From NCBI GenBank assembly GCA_963726825.1, contig CAVSDT010000002.1:1612001-1676000 (forward strand): a stretch of DNA of 64,000 bases. Reading direction: 5' to 3'. Positions 1-8,727 of the stretch are shown here, piece after piece. Numbering within the stretch: the stretch's first letter is position 1; each line of letters begins with the position of its first letter. The notes below the pieces were generated by a model. That model worked only from the letters and a program-made list of their open reading frames with translations. It searched no databases and was not told the DNA's origin. The translations under genes were made by a program, and so were the position numbers. This DNA is from DATLGB01 sp963726825. Lineage in GTDB: Bacteria > Actinomycetota > Thermoleophilia > Solirubrobacterales > Solirubrobacteraceae.

Positions 1-481
1 GCACCTCCGTGTCCTCCGGCGCGCGCAGGAGCTCCAGCGGCAGGCCGATCTCGGTGTTGAAGTTGGCGCGGCTCGCGTGGACCTGGCGCTGCGGCGCCAG
101 CAGCGCCCGCAGGAGGTCCTTCGTCGAGGTCTTGCCGACGGAGCCGGTGATGCCGATCACGGGAACGCCGAGCGCCCGCCGCCAGGCCGTGGCCAGCGCC
201 TGCATCGCGGCGAGCGGCGAGGCCGCCGCCAGCACCGCCCCGCCGCCCGTGGGCAGGCCCGCGGCACGTGACGGCTCCACGAGCACGCCCCAGGCTCCGG
301 AGGACAGCGCCGCGGCGGCGAACTCGCCGCCGTCGACCCGCTCCCCCGGCAGCGCGACGAACAGGTCCCCCGGCCCGGCCTCGCGCGAGTCGATGACCAC
401 CCGCTCCGGCCCGCCGTCGGCCCCGCGCCGCAGCGACGCCCCGGCGGCGGCGGCGATCCGGGTCGCCTCCCAGGTCCTCAC
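1..481 (-). CDS. murF: MurF, UDP-MurNAc-tripeptide--D-Ala-D-Ala ligase (N-terminal part, cut by window edge)
   Basis: Adds the D-Ala-D-Ala dipeptide to UDP-MurNAc-tripeptide in cytoplasmic peptidoglycan precursor synthesis. Reading from the GTG at 481, the translation starts VRTWEATRIAAAAG. It carries the Mur-ligase ATP-binding loop GITGSVGKTSTK and the following NFNTEIGLPL stretch typical of MurF. The GTG overlaps the murE stop in a GTGA junction, so the two are translationally coupled. About 160 residues are visible; the C-terminal two thirds lie outside the window. Confidence 0.93.
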   Translation of the reverse strand, partial: MRTWEATRIAAAAGASLRRGADGGPERVVIDSREAGPGDLFVALPGERVDGGEFAAAALSSGAWGVLVEPSRAAGLPTGGGAVLAAASPLAAMQALATAWRRALGVPVIGITGSVGKTSTKDLLRALLAPQRQVHASRANFNTEIGLPLELLRAPEDTEV

Positions 482-1902
482 GCCGACACCGCGCGCAGCG
501 CCTCGGCGGCGACCGCGCGATCGTCGAAGGGCAGCTTGCGCCCGTCGGCGAACTCCTGGCCCTGCTCGTGGCCCTTGCCCGCGATCACGACGACGTCCCC
601 CGGCGTGGCGAGCGACACCGCCAGGGCGACGGCGCGCCGCCGGTCAGCCTCGCGGTGCACCGCGGCGGCGCAGCCGTCCATCCCACTCAGGATCTCCGCG
701 AGGATCGTCTCCGGGTCCTCCGAGCGCGGGTTGTCGGAGGTCACGATCGCGAGGTCGGCCAGCCGGCCGGCGACCGCCCCCATCAGCGGCCGCTTGGCCC
801 GGTCGCGGTCACCCCCGGCGCCGAAGACGCAGATCACGCGCCCCGACCCCAGCTCCCGCGCGGCGGCGAGCACGTTCTCGAGCGCATCGGGCGTGTGCGC
901 GTAGTCGACGAGCACCGCGAACGGCTGGCCCTCGTCGACGGGCTCGAAGCGCCCCGGGACCCGGCCCGACTCGGCCAGCGCCTCGACGGCGCGGTCAGCC
1001 CGCACGCCGAGCGTCCGCGCGGCCGCGAGGGCACACAGCGCGTTGAGGACGTTGAAGCGTCCCGGGAGCGGGATGCGCACGTCGAGCGGGCCGTCGGGCG
1101 CCCAGACGGTGAAGGCGGACCCCCCGACGCCGGAGGCGACGTCGCGCGCCTGGAAGTCGGCCTCGGCCTCGATGCCGACCGTCACGCAGTCGAACTCCGC
1201 CGCCAGCCGCGCGCCCCACGGGTCGTCGACGTTGACCACCCGCGCGGCCGGCGCCGCGGCGAACAGGCGCCGCTTGGCCTGGAAGTAGGCCTCCATGTCG
1301 GGGTGGAAGTCCAGGTGGTCCTGCGACAGGTTGGTGAAGATCGCCACCGCCCAGTGGATCGCGCTCGCCCGATGGAGCTCGAGGGCGTGGGAGGAGACCT
1401 CCATCACGCACGCCTCGTCCCCCAGACGGTGCATCTCCGCGAACAGCTCCTGCAGGTCGATCGCCTCCGGGGTGGTGCGCTCGACGGTGCGCTCCTCCCC
1501 GCCGACGACCGACATCACGGTGCCGATCAGCCCCGTCGGCGTGCCCGTCGCCTCGAGCACGTCGCGGAGGATGAAGGCGGTGGTCGTCTTGCCGTTGGTG
1601 CCCGTGATCCCGACGACGCGCAGCGTCTGCGTCGGGTCCCCCGCCAGCCGGGCGGCCGCGACGGCCATCGCCGCGCGGACGTCCTCGACCACGACCTCCG
1701 GGACGCCGAGGCCCAGCGGGTGCGTGACGACGAGGGCGGCCGCGCCGCGGGCGACGGCGTCCGGGGCGAAGTCGTGCCCGTCACGGGTGAAGCCGGGGAC
1801 GCAGAAGAACAGCGTTCCCGGCTCCACGGAGCGGTTGTCGTAGGCCAGCCGCGTGATCGCGACGTCCTCCGGGCCCGCGCCGAGGAGCTCGCGCAGCGTC
1901 AT
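478..1902 (-). CDS. murE: MurE, UDP-MurNAc-L-Ala-D-Glu diamino-acid ligase
   Basis: Adds the third, diamino acid residue to UDP-MurNAc-L-Ala-D-Glu in the cytoplasm. The protein (474 aa) has the three Mur-ligase domains: an N-terminal UDP-binding part, the ATP-binding centre with GITGTNGKTTT near residue 108, and a C-terminal domain with a DNPRSEDP motif, which in the family binds meso-diaminopimelate. The frame is open further upstream, but ATG 1902 is preferred because the protein then starts MTLRELLGAG and a TAGACT -10 hexamer ends 7 nt before it, as in a leaderless transcript. murF follows with a 4-bp overlap. It is separated from ftsI by three unrelated genes. Confidence 0.95.
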   Translation of the reverse strand: MTLRELLGAGPEDVAITRLAYDNRSVEPGTLFFCVPGFTRDGHDFAPDAVARGAAALVVTHPLGLGVPEVVVEDVRAAMAVAAARLAGDPTQTLRVVGITGTNGKTTTAFILRDVLEATGTPTGLIGTVMSVVGGEERTVERTTPEAIDLQELFAEMHRLGDEACVMEVSSHALELHRASAIHWAVAIFTNLSQDHLDFHPDMEAYFQAKRRLFAAAPAARVVNVDDPWGARLAAEFDCVTVGIEAEADFQARDVASGVGGSAFTVWAPDGPLDVRIPLPGRFNVLNALCALAAARTLGVRADRAVEALAESGRVPGRFEPVDEGQPFAVLVDYAHTPDALENVLAAARELGSGRVICVFGAGGDRDRAKRPLMGAVAGRLADLAIVTSDNPRSEDPETILAEILSGMDGCAAAVHREADRRRAVALAVSLATPGDVVVIAGKGHEQGQEFADGRKLPFDDRAVAAEALRAVSA

Positions 1903-1940
1903 GGCGCGCAGTCTACGGACGGCTCCCGTCGAAGCGGCGC

Positions 1941-2846
1941 TCAGCCGGGCGCCGCGGGCACCACCGGGACCGCGCGCCGCCACGGCGCGTGGCCCTGCCC
2001 CGCGGTCCAGGAGCCGAGAAGGATGAGCGTCAGCCCGGCGAGCATCGCGAGGGTGATCACCTCGTCGTTGAACAGCGCGCCGTAGGCGACGGAGAAGCCC
2101 GGTGCGAGGTAGGCGACCATCGAGGCTCGCGGGGCGCCGACCGTCGCGATCAGCGTGAACATGATGTAGAAGGCGACGCCGGTGCCCAGGACGCCGAGCA
2201 CGACGACCGCGAGCACCGGGCCGGCGGCCGGCGACGACGCGCCGAGCCCCGCAAGCCCGAACGGCAGCGTCACGACCGCGGAGGAGGTCATGGTCGCCGC
2301 CGCCATCCCGACCGGCGGGACGCCGGCGAAGCGGCGGCGCACGTACAGCGGGCCGGCCGCGTAGCCGACGCCGGCGAGCAGGATCAGGGCGCCGCCGAGG
2401 ACCGCGTCACCGCTGCCGGTGAGGTCGACGCCGAACAGCAGTCCCACGCCGACGAGCCCGAGCAGCACGCCGCCGATCGCCCAGCCGCCGACCGTGTCGG
2501 CCCGGCCGAAGCCGCCGAGGACGAGCAGGACGGTGAACAGCGGGGACGCCGCCACGAGGATCCCCGTCAGGCCCGAGGCGACGTGGAGCTCGCCGAAGGT
2601 GATCAGCGACAGGGGCGCGCCGACCTGCAGGACGCCGAGCGCCGCGACCTCGGGCACGCGGCCGCGCAGCGGCCCGAGCGCCCCGCGGTGGGAGGCGATC
2701 GCCAGCAGCACCGCCGCGCCCAGCAGCAGCCGGGCGGCCACGATCACCATCGGCTCGAGCGTCTCGAGCCCGATCTTGATCAGCAGGTAGGAGCCGCCCC
2801 ACACGGCGGCCAGGCCCCACAGGAGCATCCACGAGCGGCGGTCCAT
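1941..2846 (-). CDS. EamA/DMT-family transporter
   Basis: Predicted inner-membrane permease of about 301 aa with ten hydrophobic segments arranged as two five-helix EamA repeats. The start MDRRSWMLLWGLAAVWGGSY is typical of the family, where WG(A/G)S near the first helix is common. ATG 2846 is chosen because the longer open frame upstream has no membrane-protein character and overlaps the aidB-like gene. Substrate cannot be told from sequence; relatives export amino acids, metabolites or drugs. It lies between the aidB-like gene and murE, all on the same strand. Confidence 0.85.
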   Translation of the reverse strand: MDRRSWMLLWGLAAVWGGSYLLIKIGLETLEPMVIVAARLLLGAAVLLAIASHRGALGPLRGRVPEVAALGVLQVGAPLSLITFGELHVASGLTGILVAASPLFTVLLVLGGFGRADTVGGWAIGGVLLGLVGVGLLFGVDLTGSGDAVLGGALILLAGVGYAAGPLYVRRRFAGVPPVGMAAATMTSSAVVTLPFGLAGLGASSPAAGPVLAVVVLGVLGTGVAFYIMFTLIATVGAPRASMVAYLAPGFSVAYGALFNDEVITLAMLAGLTLILLGSWTAGQGHAPWRRAVPVVPAAPG

Positions 2847-2913
2847 CCCCCCATCGTCGCGGGCGGGACCGAGCCGAGCCAGTCCGGTTCCTGCGGGCCG
2901 CCGTAAGCGCGGC

Positions 2914-4509
2914 TTAGAGGTCGAGCACGCGATCGACGATCGCGGCGCCGTCGATCCCGCGCGGCAGCGTCCCGAACGCCCGCCCGCGGGCCGCGCCCAG
3001 CCGGCCGGCGCAGAACGCGTCGGCCACCGCCGCGGGCGCGTCGCGCACCAGCAGGGACGCCTGGAAGGCCAGCGCGAGGTCCTCGACCACCCGGCGCGCG
3101 ACCCACTGCGCGTCCGGGCCGGCCAGCTCGGCGAGCGCGCCCGGCAGCGCATCGAGGTGCGCGTCGAGCGCCGCGTCAGCGCCGCGCGCCAGCTCGCACT
3201 CGGCCAGGAACGCTTGGAGCGCCTCGGGCTCGCGGCCCATCGCGCGCAGGACGTCGAGGCACATCACGTTCCCCGATCCCTCCCAGATCCCGTTGACGGG
3301 CGCGTCGCGCAGCAGCATCGCCAGCGGCGCCTCGTCGACGTACCCGTTGCCGCCGAGGCACTCCATCGCCTCGCCCGCGTGCGGGATCGCCCGCTTGCAG
3401 ATCCAGTACTTCAGGACGGCGGTGCCGAAGCGACGGATCGGGTGATCGCCCTCGTCGTAGGCGCGCGCGAGGCGCAGCGCCGTCGCGGTGGCGGCCTCCG
3501 ACTCCAGCGCAAGGTCGGCGAGCACGTTGACCATCAGCGGTTGGTCGATCAGGCGGGCGCCGAAGGCGGAGCGGTGCGTCGCGTGCCAGGTGGCCTCGGC
3601 CACGCCGCGTCGCATCCCGGCGGCCGACCCGATCACGCAGTCCAGCCGCGTGTGGTTGACCATCTCGATGATCGTCGCCACGCCCCGGCCCTCCTCCCCC
3701 AGCAGCCGGGCCGGGCACGAGCGGAACTCGACCTCCGAGGACGCCAGCGAGCGCGTGCCGAACTTGTCCTTGAGGCGCATCAGCTGCATGCCCGGGCCGC
3801 GCTCGACGACGAAGCACGACAAGCCGCCCGGGGCCTGGGCCAGGACGAGGAAGACGTCGCACATCGGGTGCGAGCAGAACCACTTGTGGCCCGTCAGCTC
3901 CCACCATCCGCCGCCGACGTCGACCGCCTCGGTGGTGCCGGCGCGTACGTCGGAGCCGCCCTGCTTCTCCGTCATCGCCATGCCGCACATCGCGGCGGAC
4001 GCCGGGTCCGTGGACGTCAGGCGGGGCTCCCACTCGGCGGCGAGCAACGCGTCGGCCCGCAGTGCGGGGACGCCCGCGAAGGTCATCGTCACGGGGCACA
4101 TCACGCCGGCGTTGGCCTGCGTCCACAGCACGATCATCCCCGCGCGTGCGGCGTGGGTGCCCGACCGGGGGTCGCACCACGGCAGCGACGTGATCCCGCG
4201 CGCGACCGCGCCGTCGATCAGCCACTGCCAGCTCGGGTCGTACTCGACCTCGTCGACGCGGTGGCCGTAGCGGTCGTGGGTGACGAGGCGCGGCGTGTTG
4301 CGGTCCGCCCGCCGGCCGTGCTCGATCGCGACGGATGACCCGGCCGTGCGACCCGTCTCGTGCAGCCGATCGGCCGCCCAGCCGCCGCCCTCGCGCTCCA
4401 CGGCCTCCCGCAGGACGCGGTCCAGGGCGTAGAGGTCGACGTCCTGCAGCGGCGGCGCCTGGTTGGCGACCTCGTGCGTGTCGCGCGCGCGATGCTCAAG
4501 CGTGGACAC
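2914..4509 (-). CDS. AidB-like acyl-CoA dehydrogenase
   Basis: Flavoprotein of 531 aa in the acyl-CoA dehydrogenase superfamily, close in length to E. coli AidB (about 540 aa). The AidB-type signatures are visible: MCGMAMTEKQGGSDVRAGTT, TGHKWFCSHPMCD, and the C-terminal GNGYVDE...IWEGSGNVMCLDVLRA. AidB is an FAD protein of the adaptive response to alkylation; its in vivo substrate is unsettled, so only the family is assigned. The GTG start at 4509 follows AGGAGA with good spacing. It overlaps the 3' end of the upstream tetR gene by 14 nt, so the regulator and enzyme are probably one transcription unit. Confidence 0.87.
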   Translation of the reverse strand: MSTLEHRARDTHEVANQAPPLQDVDLYALDRVLREAVEREGGGWAADRLHETGRTAGSSVAIEHGRRADRNTPRLVTHDRYGHRVDEVEYDPSWQWLIDGAVARGITSLPWCDPRSGTHAARAGMIVLWTQANAGVMCPVTMTFAGVPALRADALLAAEWEPRLTSTDPASAAMCGMAMTEKQGGSDVRAGTTEAVDVGGGWWELTGHKWFCSHPMCDVFLVLAQAPGGLSCFVVERGPGMQLMRLKDKFGTRSLASSEVEFRSCPARLLGEEGRGVATIIEMVNHTRLDCVIGSAAGMRRGVAEATWHATHRSAFGARLIDQPLMVNVLADLALESEAATATALRLARAYDEGDHPIRRFGTAVLKYWICKRAIPHAGEAMECLGGNGYVDEAPLAMLLRDAPVNGIWEGSGNVMCLDVLRAMGREPEALQAFLAECELARGADAALDAHLDALPGALAELAGPDAQWVARRVVEDLALAFQASLLVRDAPAAVADAFCAGRLGAARGRAFGTLPRGIDGAAIVDRVLDL

Positions 4510-5101
4510 CGGATCTCCTCGGGGCGACGGCGGACAGGACGAAGGCCTGCAGGCTGACGATGAGCGCCTCGGGGTCACCGGGCCTGCGGCAGGCGATCGC
4601 GCCCAGCAGCGCCTCCCCCAGGGCGCCGACGATCGCGGCGCCGAACAGCTCGGCGTCGCACGGCTCGATCTCCCCGTCGGCGATGCCGTCGCGCAGCGCG
4701 TCGGCGAAGATCCCGCCGTAGGCGAAGCGGTAGTCGTGGCGCAGCATTTCGATCTTCGGGTCCACCGGCTCCGCCAGCAGCGCGTACGCGCGCTTCGGCG
4801 CCGCCGCCGCCCGCCGCACGAACGCCTCGATGCCGCCCGCGACCCGCTCGGCGGCCGGCCGGCCCGGCGCTGCGGCCTGCGCCACGGCGGCCAGCTCCGG
4901 CTCGATCGCGCGCTGGAACGCCGCGGCCACCAACGCCGTCTTGGACGGGAAGTGGCGGTACACCGTTCCGGTCGCCACGCCCGCCGCCCGCGCCACGTCG
5001 GCGACTTGAAGGGCCGCGTAGCCCCCGGACACCAACCGCTCGTCCGTCGTCGCCAGCAACCGCTCCCGCGCGTCGACGCGCGCCCGCTCCGCCTCGATCA
5101 T
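4496..5101 (-). CDS. TetR-family transcriptional regulator
   Basis: DNA-binding repressor of 201 aa with an N-terminal helix-turn-helix: VADVARAAGVATGTVYRHFPSK, the classic TetR recognition-helix pattern, at about residues 33-54. The C-terminal ligand-binding half is family-specific and gives no clue to the inducer. ATG 5101 is preferred over GTG 5125 because a 16-bp dyad covers 5110-5125, which suits an operator better than coding sequence. The gene runs 14 nt into the aidB-like gene, which it probably controls together with itself. Confidence 0.9.
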   Translation of the reverse strand: MIEAERARVDARERLLATTDERLVSGGYAALQVADVARAAGVATGTVYRHFPSKTALVAAAFQRAIEPELAAVAQAAAPGRPAAERVAGGIEAFVRRAAAAPKRAYALLAEPVDPKIEMLRHDYRFAYGGIFADALRDGIADGEIEPCDAELFGAAIVGALGEALLGAIACRRPGDPEALIVSLQAFVLSAVAPRRSGVHA

Positions 5102-5109
5102 CGCTGCCA

Positions 5110-5125
5110 GTGAACCACGGTTCAC
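5110..5125. promoter_or_regulatory. Probable TetR operator upstream of the tetR/aidB-like genes
   Basis: GTGAACCACGGTTCAC: perfect 7-bp arms around a 2-bp centre, starting 9 bp upstream of the tetR ATG. On the minus strand a TTGCCA (5137-5132) and a TTCACT (5114-5109), 17 bp apart, could form the promoter, so the dyad would overlap the -10 element and support autorepression. Binding by this TetR is inferred. Confidence 0.55.
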
Positions 5126-5141
5126 CCCCCGTGGCAAGACG

Positions 5142-6824
5142 CTACTTGGGTGGGATGCGCAGGTAGTTGAGCGCGAAGGAGGTGATGTCGCGCCAGGCCG
5201 GAGCAGCGACGGACCCGCCGTAGATGTCGCCCTGCGGCTCATCCACCATCACGAGGGTCAGCAGCCGCGGGTTCGTGGCCGGCGCGAAGCCGACGAAGGA
5301 GGCGACGTACTTCGTCTTGGAGTACCCGCCGGTCTCGGGGTCCGCCTTCTCCGCCGTGCCGGTCTTGCCCGCGAGCATGTAGCCCGGGATCGCGGCGCCC
5401 GTCGCGGTGCCGCCCGGCCCGAGCACACCCTCGAGCATCGTGCGCAGCTGCGCGGACACGCGCCCGTTGATGACGCGCCGGCCCCTGGGGGTCGGTGTGT
5501 GACGCCCGCCGATCGACTTCACGATCCGCGGCGAGCGCAGCATGCCGCCGTTGGCGATCGCCGCGTAGGCCTGCACCATCTGCATCGGCGTGACCGCCTC
5601 ACCCTGCCCGATCGGCAGGTTGCCCATCGAGGAGCCGGAGTAGTTCTCGCGCTTGAGCACGATGCCGGCCTCCTCCCCCGGGAGGTCGACGCCCGTGGGA
5701 CGGCCGAAGCCGAACGAGGTGACCCACTTGGAGAAGCGGGTCGCGGCCTCCGCCGGCGTCGCGCCGAGGCGCTGGCCGATCGTGATGGTGCCGACGTTGG
5801 AGGACTTCTGCAGGATGCCGGAGGCGCTGAGCGTGCCGTAGCTCTCGTCGTGGGCCTCCCCGATCGAGCGGTCCGCGATCTGGATCTGGGCCGGGAGCTG
5901 GAACATCGTGTCCGGCTGGATGCGGCCGTCCTGCAGCGCCGCGGCGAACGTGAACGCCTTGAAGGTCGACCCGGGCTCGTAGGCCGTCTGGACCGCCCGG
6001 TTCTGCCTGGCCCAGTCGGGTGCGGCGCCCGGGGCGTTCGCGTCGACCTTCGGCCAGTTGGCGACCGCGAGCAGCTCGCCGTCGCGCGGGTCCATCACGA
6101 TCGCCGTCGCCCCCTTGGCGGGCTTGTACTTCGCGCCGACCTCGGCGAGGACGTCCTCCGCCTGCTCCTGGATGCGGTCGTCGATGGTCAGCCGGATGTC
6201 GCGGCCGCCGACGGCCTCGCGCTCGTCGTCGGTCTGGATCGGCTGGCCCAGCGCGTCCTTGACGAGCATCCGCTTGCCGTCGGTGCCGTGCAGCTCGCCC
6301 TCGTGCTGCTGCTCGAGGCCGGAGAGGCCCGTGCCGTCGGTGCCGACGAAGCCGAGCAGCTGGGAGGCGAGGAACTTGCGCGGGTACACGCGCTTGGACT
6401 CGTCGACGAAGTCGATCCCCTCGATGCCGAGCTTCTCGATCCGCTTGCCGACGGCCTGCGGGAGCTTGCGGGCGAGCCAGACGAAGCCCGTGTCCTTGCG
6501 CGTGAGCTTCTCGAGCACCTCGCCCGCGGGGGCGCCGAGCAGCGGTGCGAGCTTGGCGGCGACCCGATTGGGGTCGCGGATCAGGTACGGGGTGACCGCA
6601 ACGCTGACGGCGGCCTGCGAGACGGCGAGCTCCTCCCCGTTGCGATCCGCGATCGTGCCGCGCTTGGCCGGGACCTCGACGGTGGTGCGCTGCTGGGTCG
6701 CGGCCGCCGACTGCAGGGCGTCGGCCTTGACGGTGCCGAGCCAGACGACGCGCGCGCCGGCCCCGGCGAGACCGACGAGGAACAGCGCGAAGAGCAGGCC
6801 CACCCGGCGCTCGATCAGGCGCAT
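5142..6824 (-). CDS. ftsI: FtsI/PBP3-type penicillin-binding protein (septal peptidoglycan transpeptidase)
   Basis: Membrane-anchored class B penicillin-binding protein of 560 aa that crosslinks septal peptidoglycan. One N-terminal transmembrane segment (residues 8-28) is followed by the PBP dimerisation domain and a transpeptidase domain with all three active-site motifs: STFK (PGSTFKAF), SSN (LQKSSNVG) and KTGT (AGKTGTAEK). The position just after rsmH and an ftsL-like gene is the standard dcw order. It is the last dcw gene before the tetR/aidB-like/EamA insertion; murE lies about 3.2 kb further on. Confidence 0.95.
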   Translation of the reverse strand: MRLIERRVGLLFALFLVGLAGAGARVVWLGTVKADALQSAAATQQRTTVEVPAKRGTIADRNGEELAVSQAAVSVAVTPYLIRDPNRVAAKLAPLLGAPAGEVLEKLTRKDTGFVWLARKLPQAVGKRIEKLGIEGIDFVDESKRVYPRKFLASQLLGFVGTDGTGLSGLEQQHEGELHGTDGKRMLVKDALGQPIQTDDEREAVGGRDIRLTIDDRIQEQAEDVLAEVGAKYKPAKGATAIVMDPRDGELLAVANWPKVDANAPGAAPDWARQNRAVQTAYEPGSTFKAFTFAAALQDGRIQPDTMFQLPAQIQIADRSIGEAHDESYGTLSASGILQKSSNVGTITIGQRLGATPAEAATRFSKWVTSFGFGRPTGVDLPGEEAGIVLKRENYSGSSMGNLPIGQGEAVTPMQMVQAYAAIANGGMLRSPRIVKSIGGRHTPTPRGRRVINGRVSAQLRTMLEGVLGPGGTATGAAIPGYMLAGKTGTAEKADPETGGYSKTKYVASFVGFAPATNPRLLTLVMVDEPQGDIYGGSVAAPAWRDITSFALNYLRIPPK

Positions 6825-6834
6825 CGGGCGGACG

Positions 6835-7779
6835 CTACCCCTGCGGGGGGACGGCAGCGCCGCCCGCGGTGGAGGTCGTCGTCGCCGGCGTGACCGGCGC
6901 GGCGGTGGCGACCGGGGCGGCGGTCGCGGCGGGGACGGCGGTCGTGGCGGGGGCGGCGGTCGCGGCGGGGGTCACCGGCGCGGCCGTCGGGACCGGTGCC
7001 GGCGCCTGCGCCGTGGCGGGCGCGACCTGCTGCGTGGCGGTGGTCTGGCCGGCCGGCACGTCCGAGGACGGGGTCCCTGCGAGGGTGGCCTTGGCGGCCT
7101 CGGAGGGTGCGACGATGCGGTCGGCCGCCCGCCGCGCGTCGACCGGCCCGCGCGGGCGCAGGAAGCCGATCGTGCCGGGGTCGGGGGTCATCAGCCCGTT
7201 GACGGTGGCGACGCGGCTGACCCGGTCGCCGTTGGACAGGGCGGCGACCTGCTGCTGCAGCGTGCCCTGGTCCTGCTCGAGTGCGGCGGCCTTGACGACG
7301 TTGGCGGAGATGCCCGCGTTCATCCCGAGCAGCGAGACCTGCATCGCCACGATGCCGCCCAGGGCGATGCCGAGCAGGACGATCCAGGCGCGCGAGCGCA
7401 GCAGGCGGTCCAGCAGCGGGTGGTCGGGCAGCGCGCGCAGGCGCCCGAGCGGGACGCGACGGGCCTCCCCCGTGGCCGGGCGGCGCTTGGGCGCGGGGAC
7501 CGGCCGCGGGCGCGGCAGCGGGGCGGTGACCGGCAGCGGCATGGCCACCGCGGCGGTGGCGACCGCACCGGCGGGCATGCGGGTGGTGGGCCGGACGCCG
7601 GCGCGGGCATTGGGGTCCGACGCGCGCTTGGCCGCGGGACGTGCGCCCTTCGCGCGGGCGGGCGCGGCGGCCGGACGGCCGGCGGCGGCGCGGCCGGCGG
7701 CGGCCGTGCTGGGACCGGAGACGCGGCGGGGCGCAACGGGGCGCTTGGCGGCCGAGGCAGCGGTGCGGGAGCGGCTCAC
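6835..7779 (-). CDS. FtsL-like divisome protein with long low-complexity arms
   Basis: A 314-aa bitopic membrane protein in the position normally held by ftsL, between rsmH and ftsI. A basic Ala/Pro/Arg-rich cytoplasmic arm of about 125 residues precedes one transmembrane helix (AWIVLLGIALGGIVAMQVSL). After it comes a short coiled-coil-like stretch (AAALEQDQGTLQQQVAALS) as in FtsL/FtsB, then a region followed by about 100 residues of Ala/Pro/Thr/Val repeats. The GTG start at 7779 overlaps the rsmH stop by 4 nt. Assignment rests on topology and synteny; both tails are far longer than in typical FtsL (about 100-120 aa in all). Confidence 0.78.
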   Translation of the reverse strand: MSRSRTAASAAKRPVAPRRVSGPSTAAAGRAAAGRPAAAPARAKGARPAAKRASDPNARAGVRPTTRMPAGAVATAAVAMPLPVTAPLPRPRPVPAPKRRPATGEARRVPLGRLRALPDHPLLDRLLRSRAWIVLLGIALGGIVAMQVSLLGMNAGISANVVKAAALEQDQGTLQQQVAALSNGDRVSRVATVNGLMTPDPGTIGFLRPRGPVDARRAADRIVAPSEAAKATLAGTPSSDVPAGQTTATQQVAPATAQAPAPVPTAAPVTPAATAAPATTAVPAATAAPVATAAPVTPATTTSTAGGAAVPPQG

Positions 7780-8726
7780 GTGGTCTCCGTGTCGGGTCGC
7801 TTGCGTGCGCCGCGCATCCGTGCGGACGCGGCGCGGGGGTTGTCGGCGACCTCACCCGGGGTGGGGACGATGCCGCCGCGTGAGATGAGATCGGCCTCCG
7901 GCTCGCGGCCGCAGACGCAGATGGGCAGGTCGGGCGGGCAGACGCAGCCCGTCGCCTTCTCGACGAGGAAGCGCTTCACGCGCCGGTCCTCGAGCGAGTG
8001 GAAGGCGATCGCGGCGAGCCGGCCCTCCGGCGCGAGCAGCTCGAACATGAGCGGCAGCGCGGCGTCGATCTGGCCCAGCTCGTCGTTGACCGCGATGCGC
8101 AGCGCCTGGAAGGTCCGCTTGGCCGGGTGCCCACCGGCGAAGCGGGCCGGGGCCGGGATCGCGGCGTTGATCGCCTCGACGAGCTCGAAGGTCGTGGTCA
8201 GCTCCGCGCCGGCGCGGCGGGTGACGATCTGGTGGGCGATGCGGCGCGCGTAGCGATCCTCGCCGTACTCCTTGATCACCTTCGCGAGGCGGCGCTCGTC
8301 CCAGGTGTTGACCGCGTCGCGGGCCGATTCGCCCGCGGTCGGGTCCATCCGCATGTCCAGCGGCGCGTCGTAGGCGTAGGAGAAGCCGCGCTCGCGCTGG
8401 TCGACCTGCATGGAGGACATGCCGAAGTCCGCGTACACGAGGTCCGCGACGACGCCCTCGTCGACGAGGCGCTGCAGGCCGGTGGCGAAGTCCGCGCGCA
8501 CGAAGCGGGTGCGGCAGGCGACGGAGCCCGACAGCTCGGCGAAGGCGCGTTCGGCCGACGGGTCGCGATCGATCCCGATGAGCAGCCCGTCGGGCCCGAG
8601 GCGGTCGGCCACGAGCCGCGCGTGCCCGGCGCCGCCGAGCGTGCAGTCGATCGCGACCTGCCCCGGGCGGGGGTCGAGGGCCTCGATCAGCTCGCCGGCC
8701 AGGACCGGGACGTGCTCGCGTGTCAT
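7776..8726 (-). CDS. rsmH: RsmH, 16S rRNA (cytosine1402-N4)-methyltransferase
   Basis: S-adenosylmethionine-dependent enzyme (formerly MraW) that N4-methylates C1402 of 16S rRNA. Visible family motifs are the SAM loop DCTLGGAGHARLV, YADFGMSSMQVDQRERGFSY and PLDMRMD, followed by HSLEDRRVKRF. The start is taken at ATG 8726 (MTREHVPVLAGE), which matches the usual RsmH N-terminus and lies one nucleotide after the mraZ stop. An ATG at 8744 in the same frame is possible and would overlap mraZ. The protein is about 316 aa, normal for the family. Confidence 0.95.
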   Translation of the reverse strand: MTREHVPVLAGELIEALDPRPGQVAIDCTLGGAGHARLVADRLGPDGLLIGIDRDPSAERAFAELSGSVACRTRFVRADFATGLQRLVDEGVVADLVYADFGMSSMQVDQRERGFSYAYDAPLDMRMDPTAGESARDAVNTWDERRLAKVIKEYGEDRYARRIAHQIVTRRAGAELTTTFELVEAINAAIPAPARFAGGHPAKRTFQALRIAVNDELGQIDAALPLMFELLAPEGRLAAIAFHSLEDRRVKRFLVEKATGCVCPPDLPICVCGREPEADLISRGGIVPTPGEVADNPRAASARMRGARKRPDTETT

Positions 8727-8727
8727 C

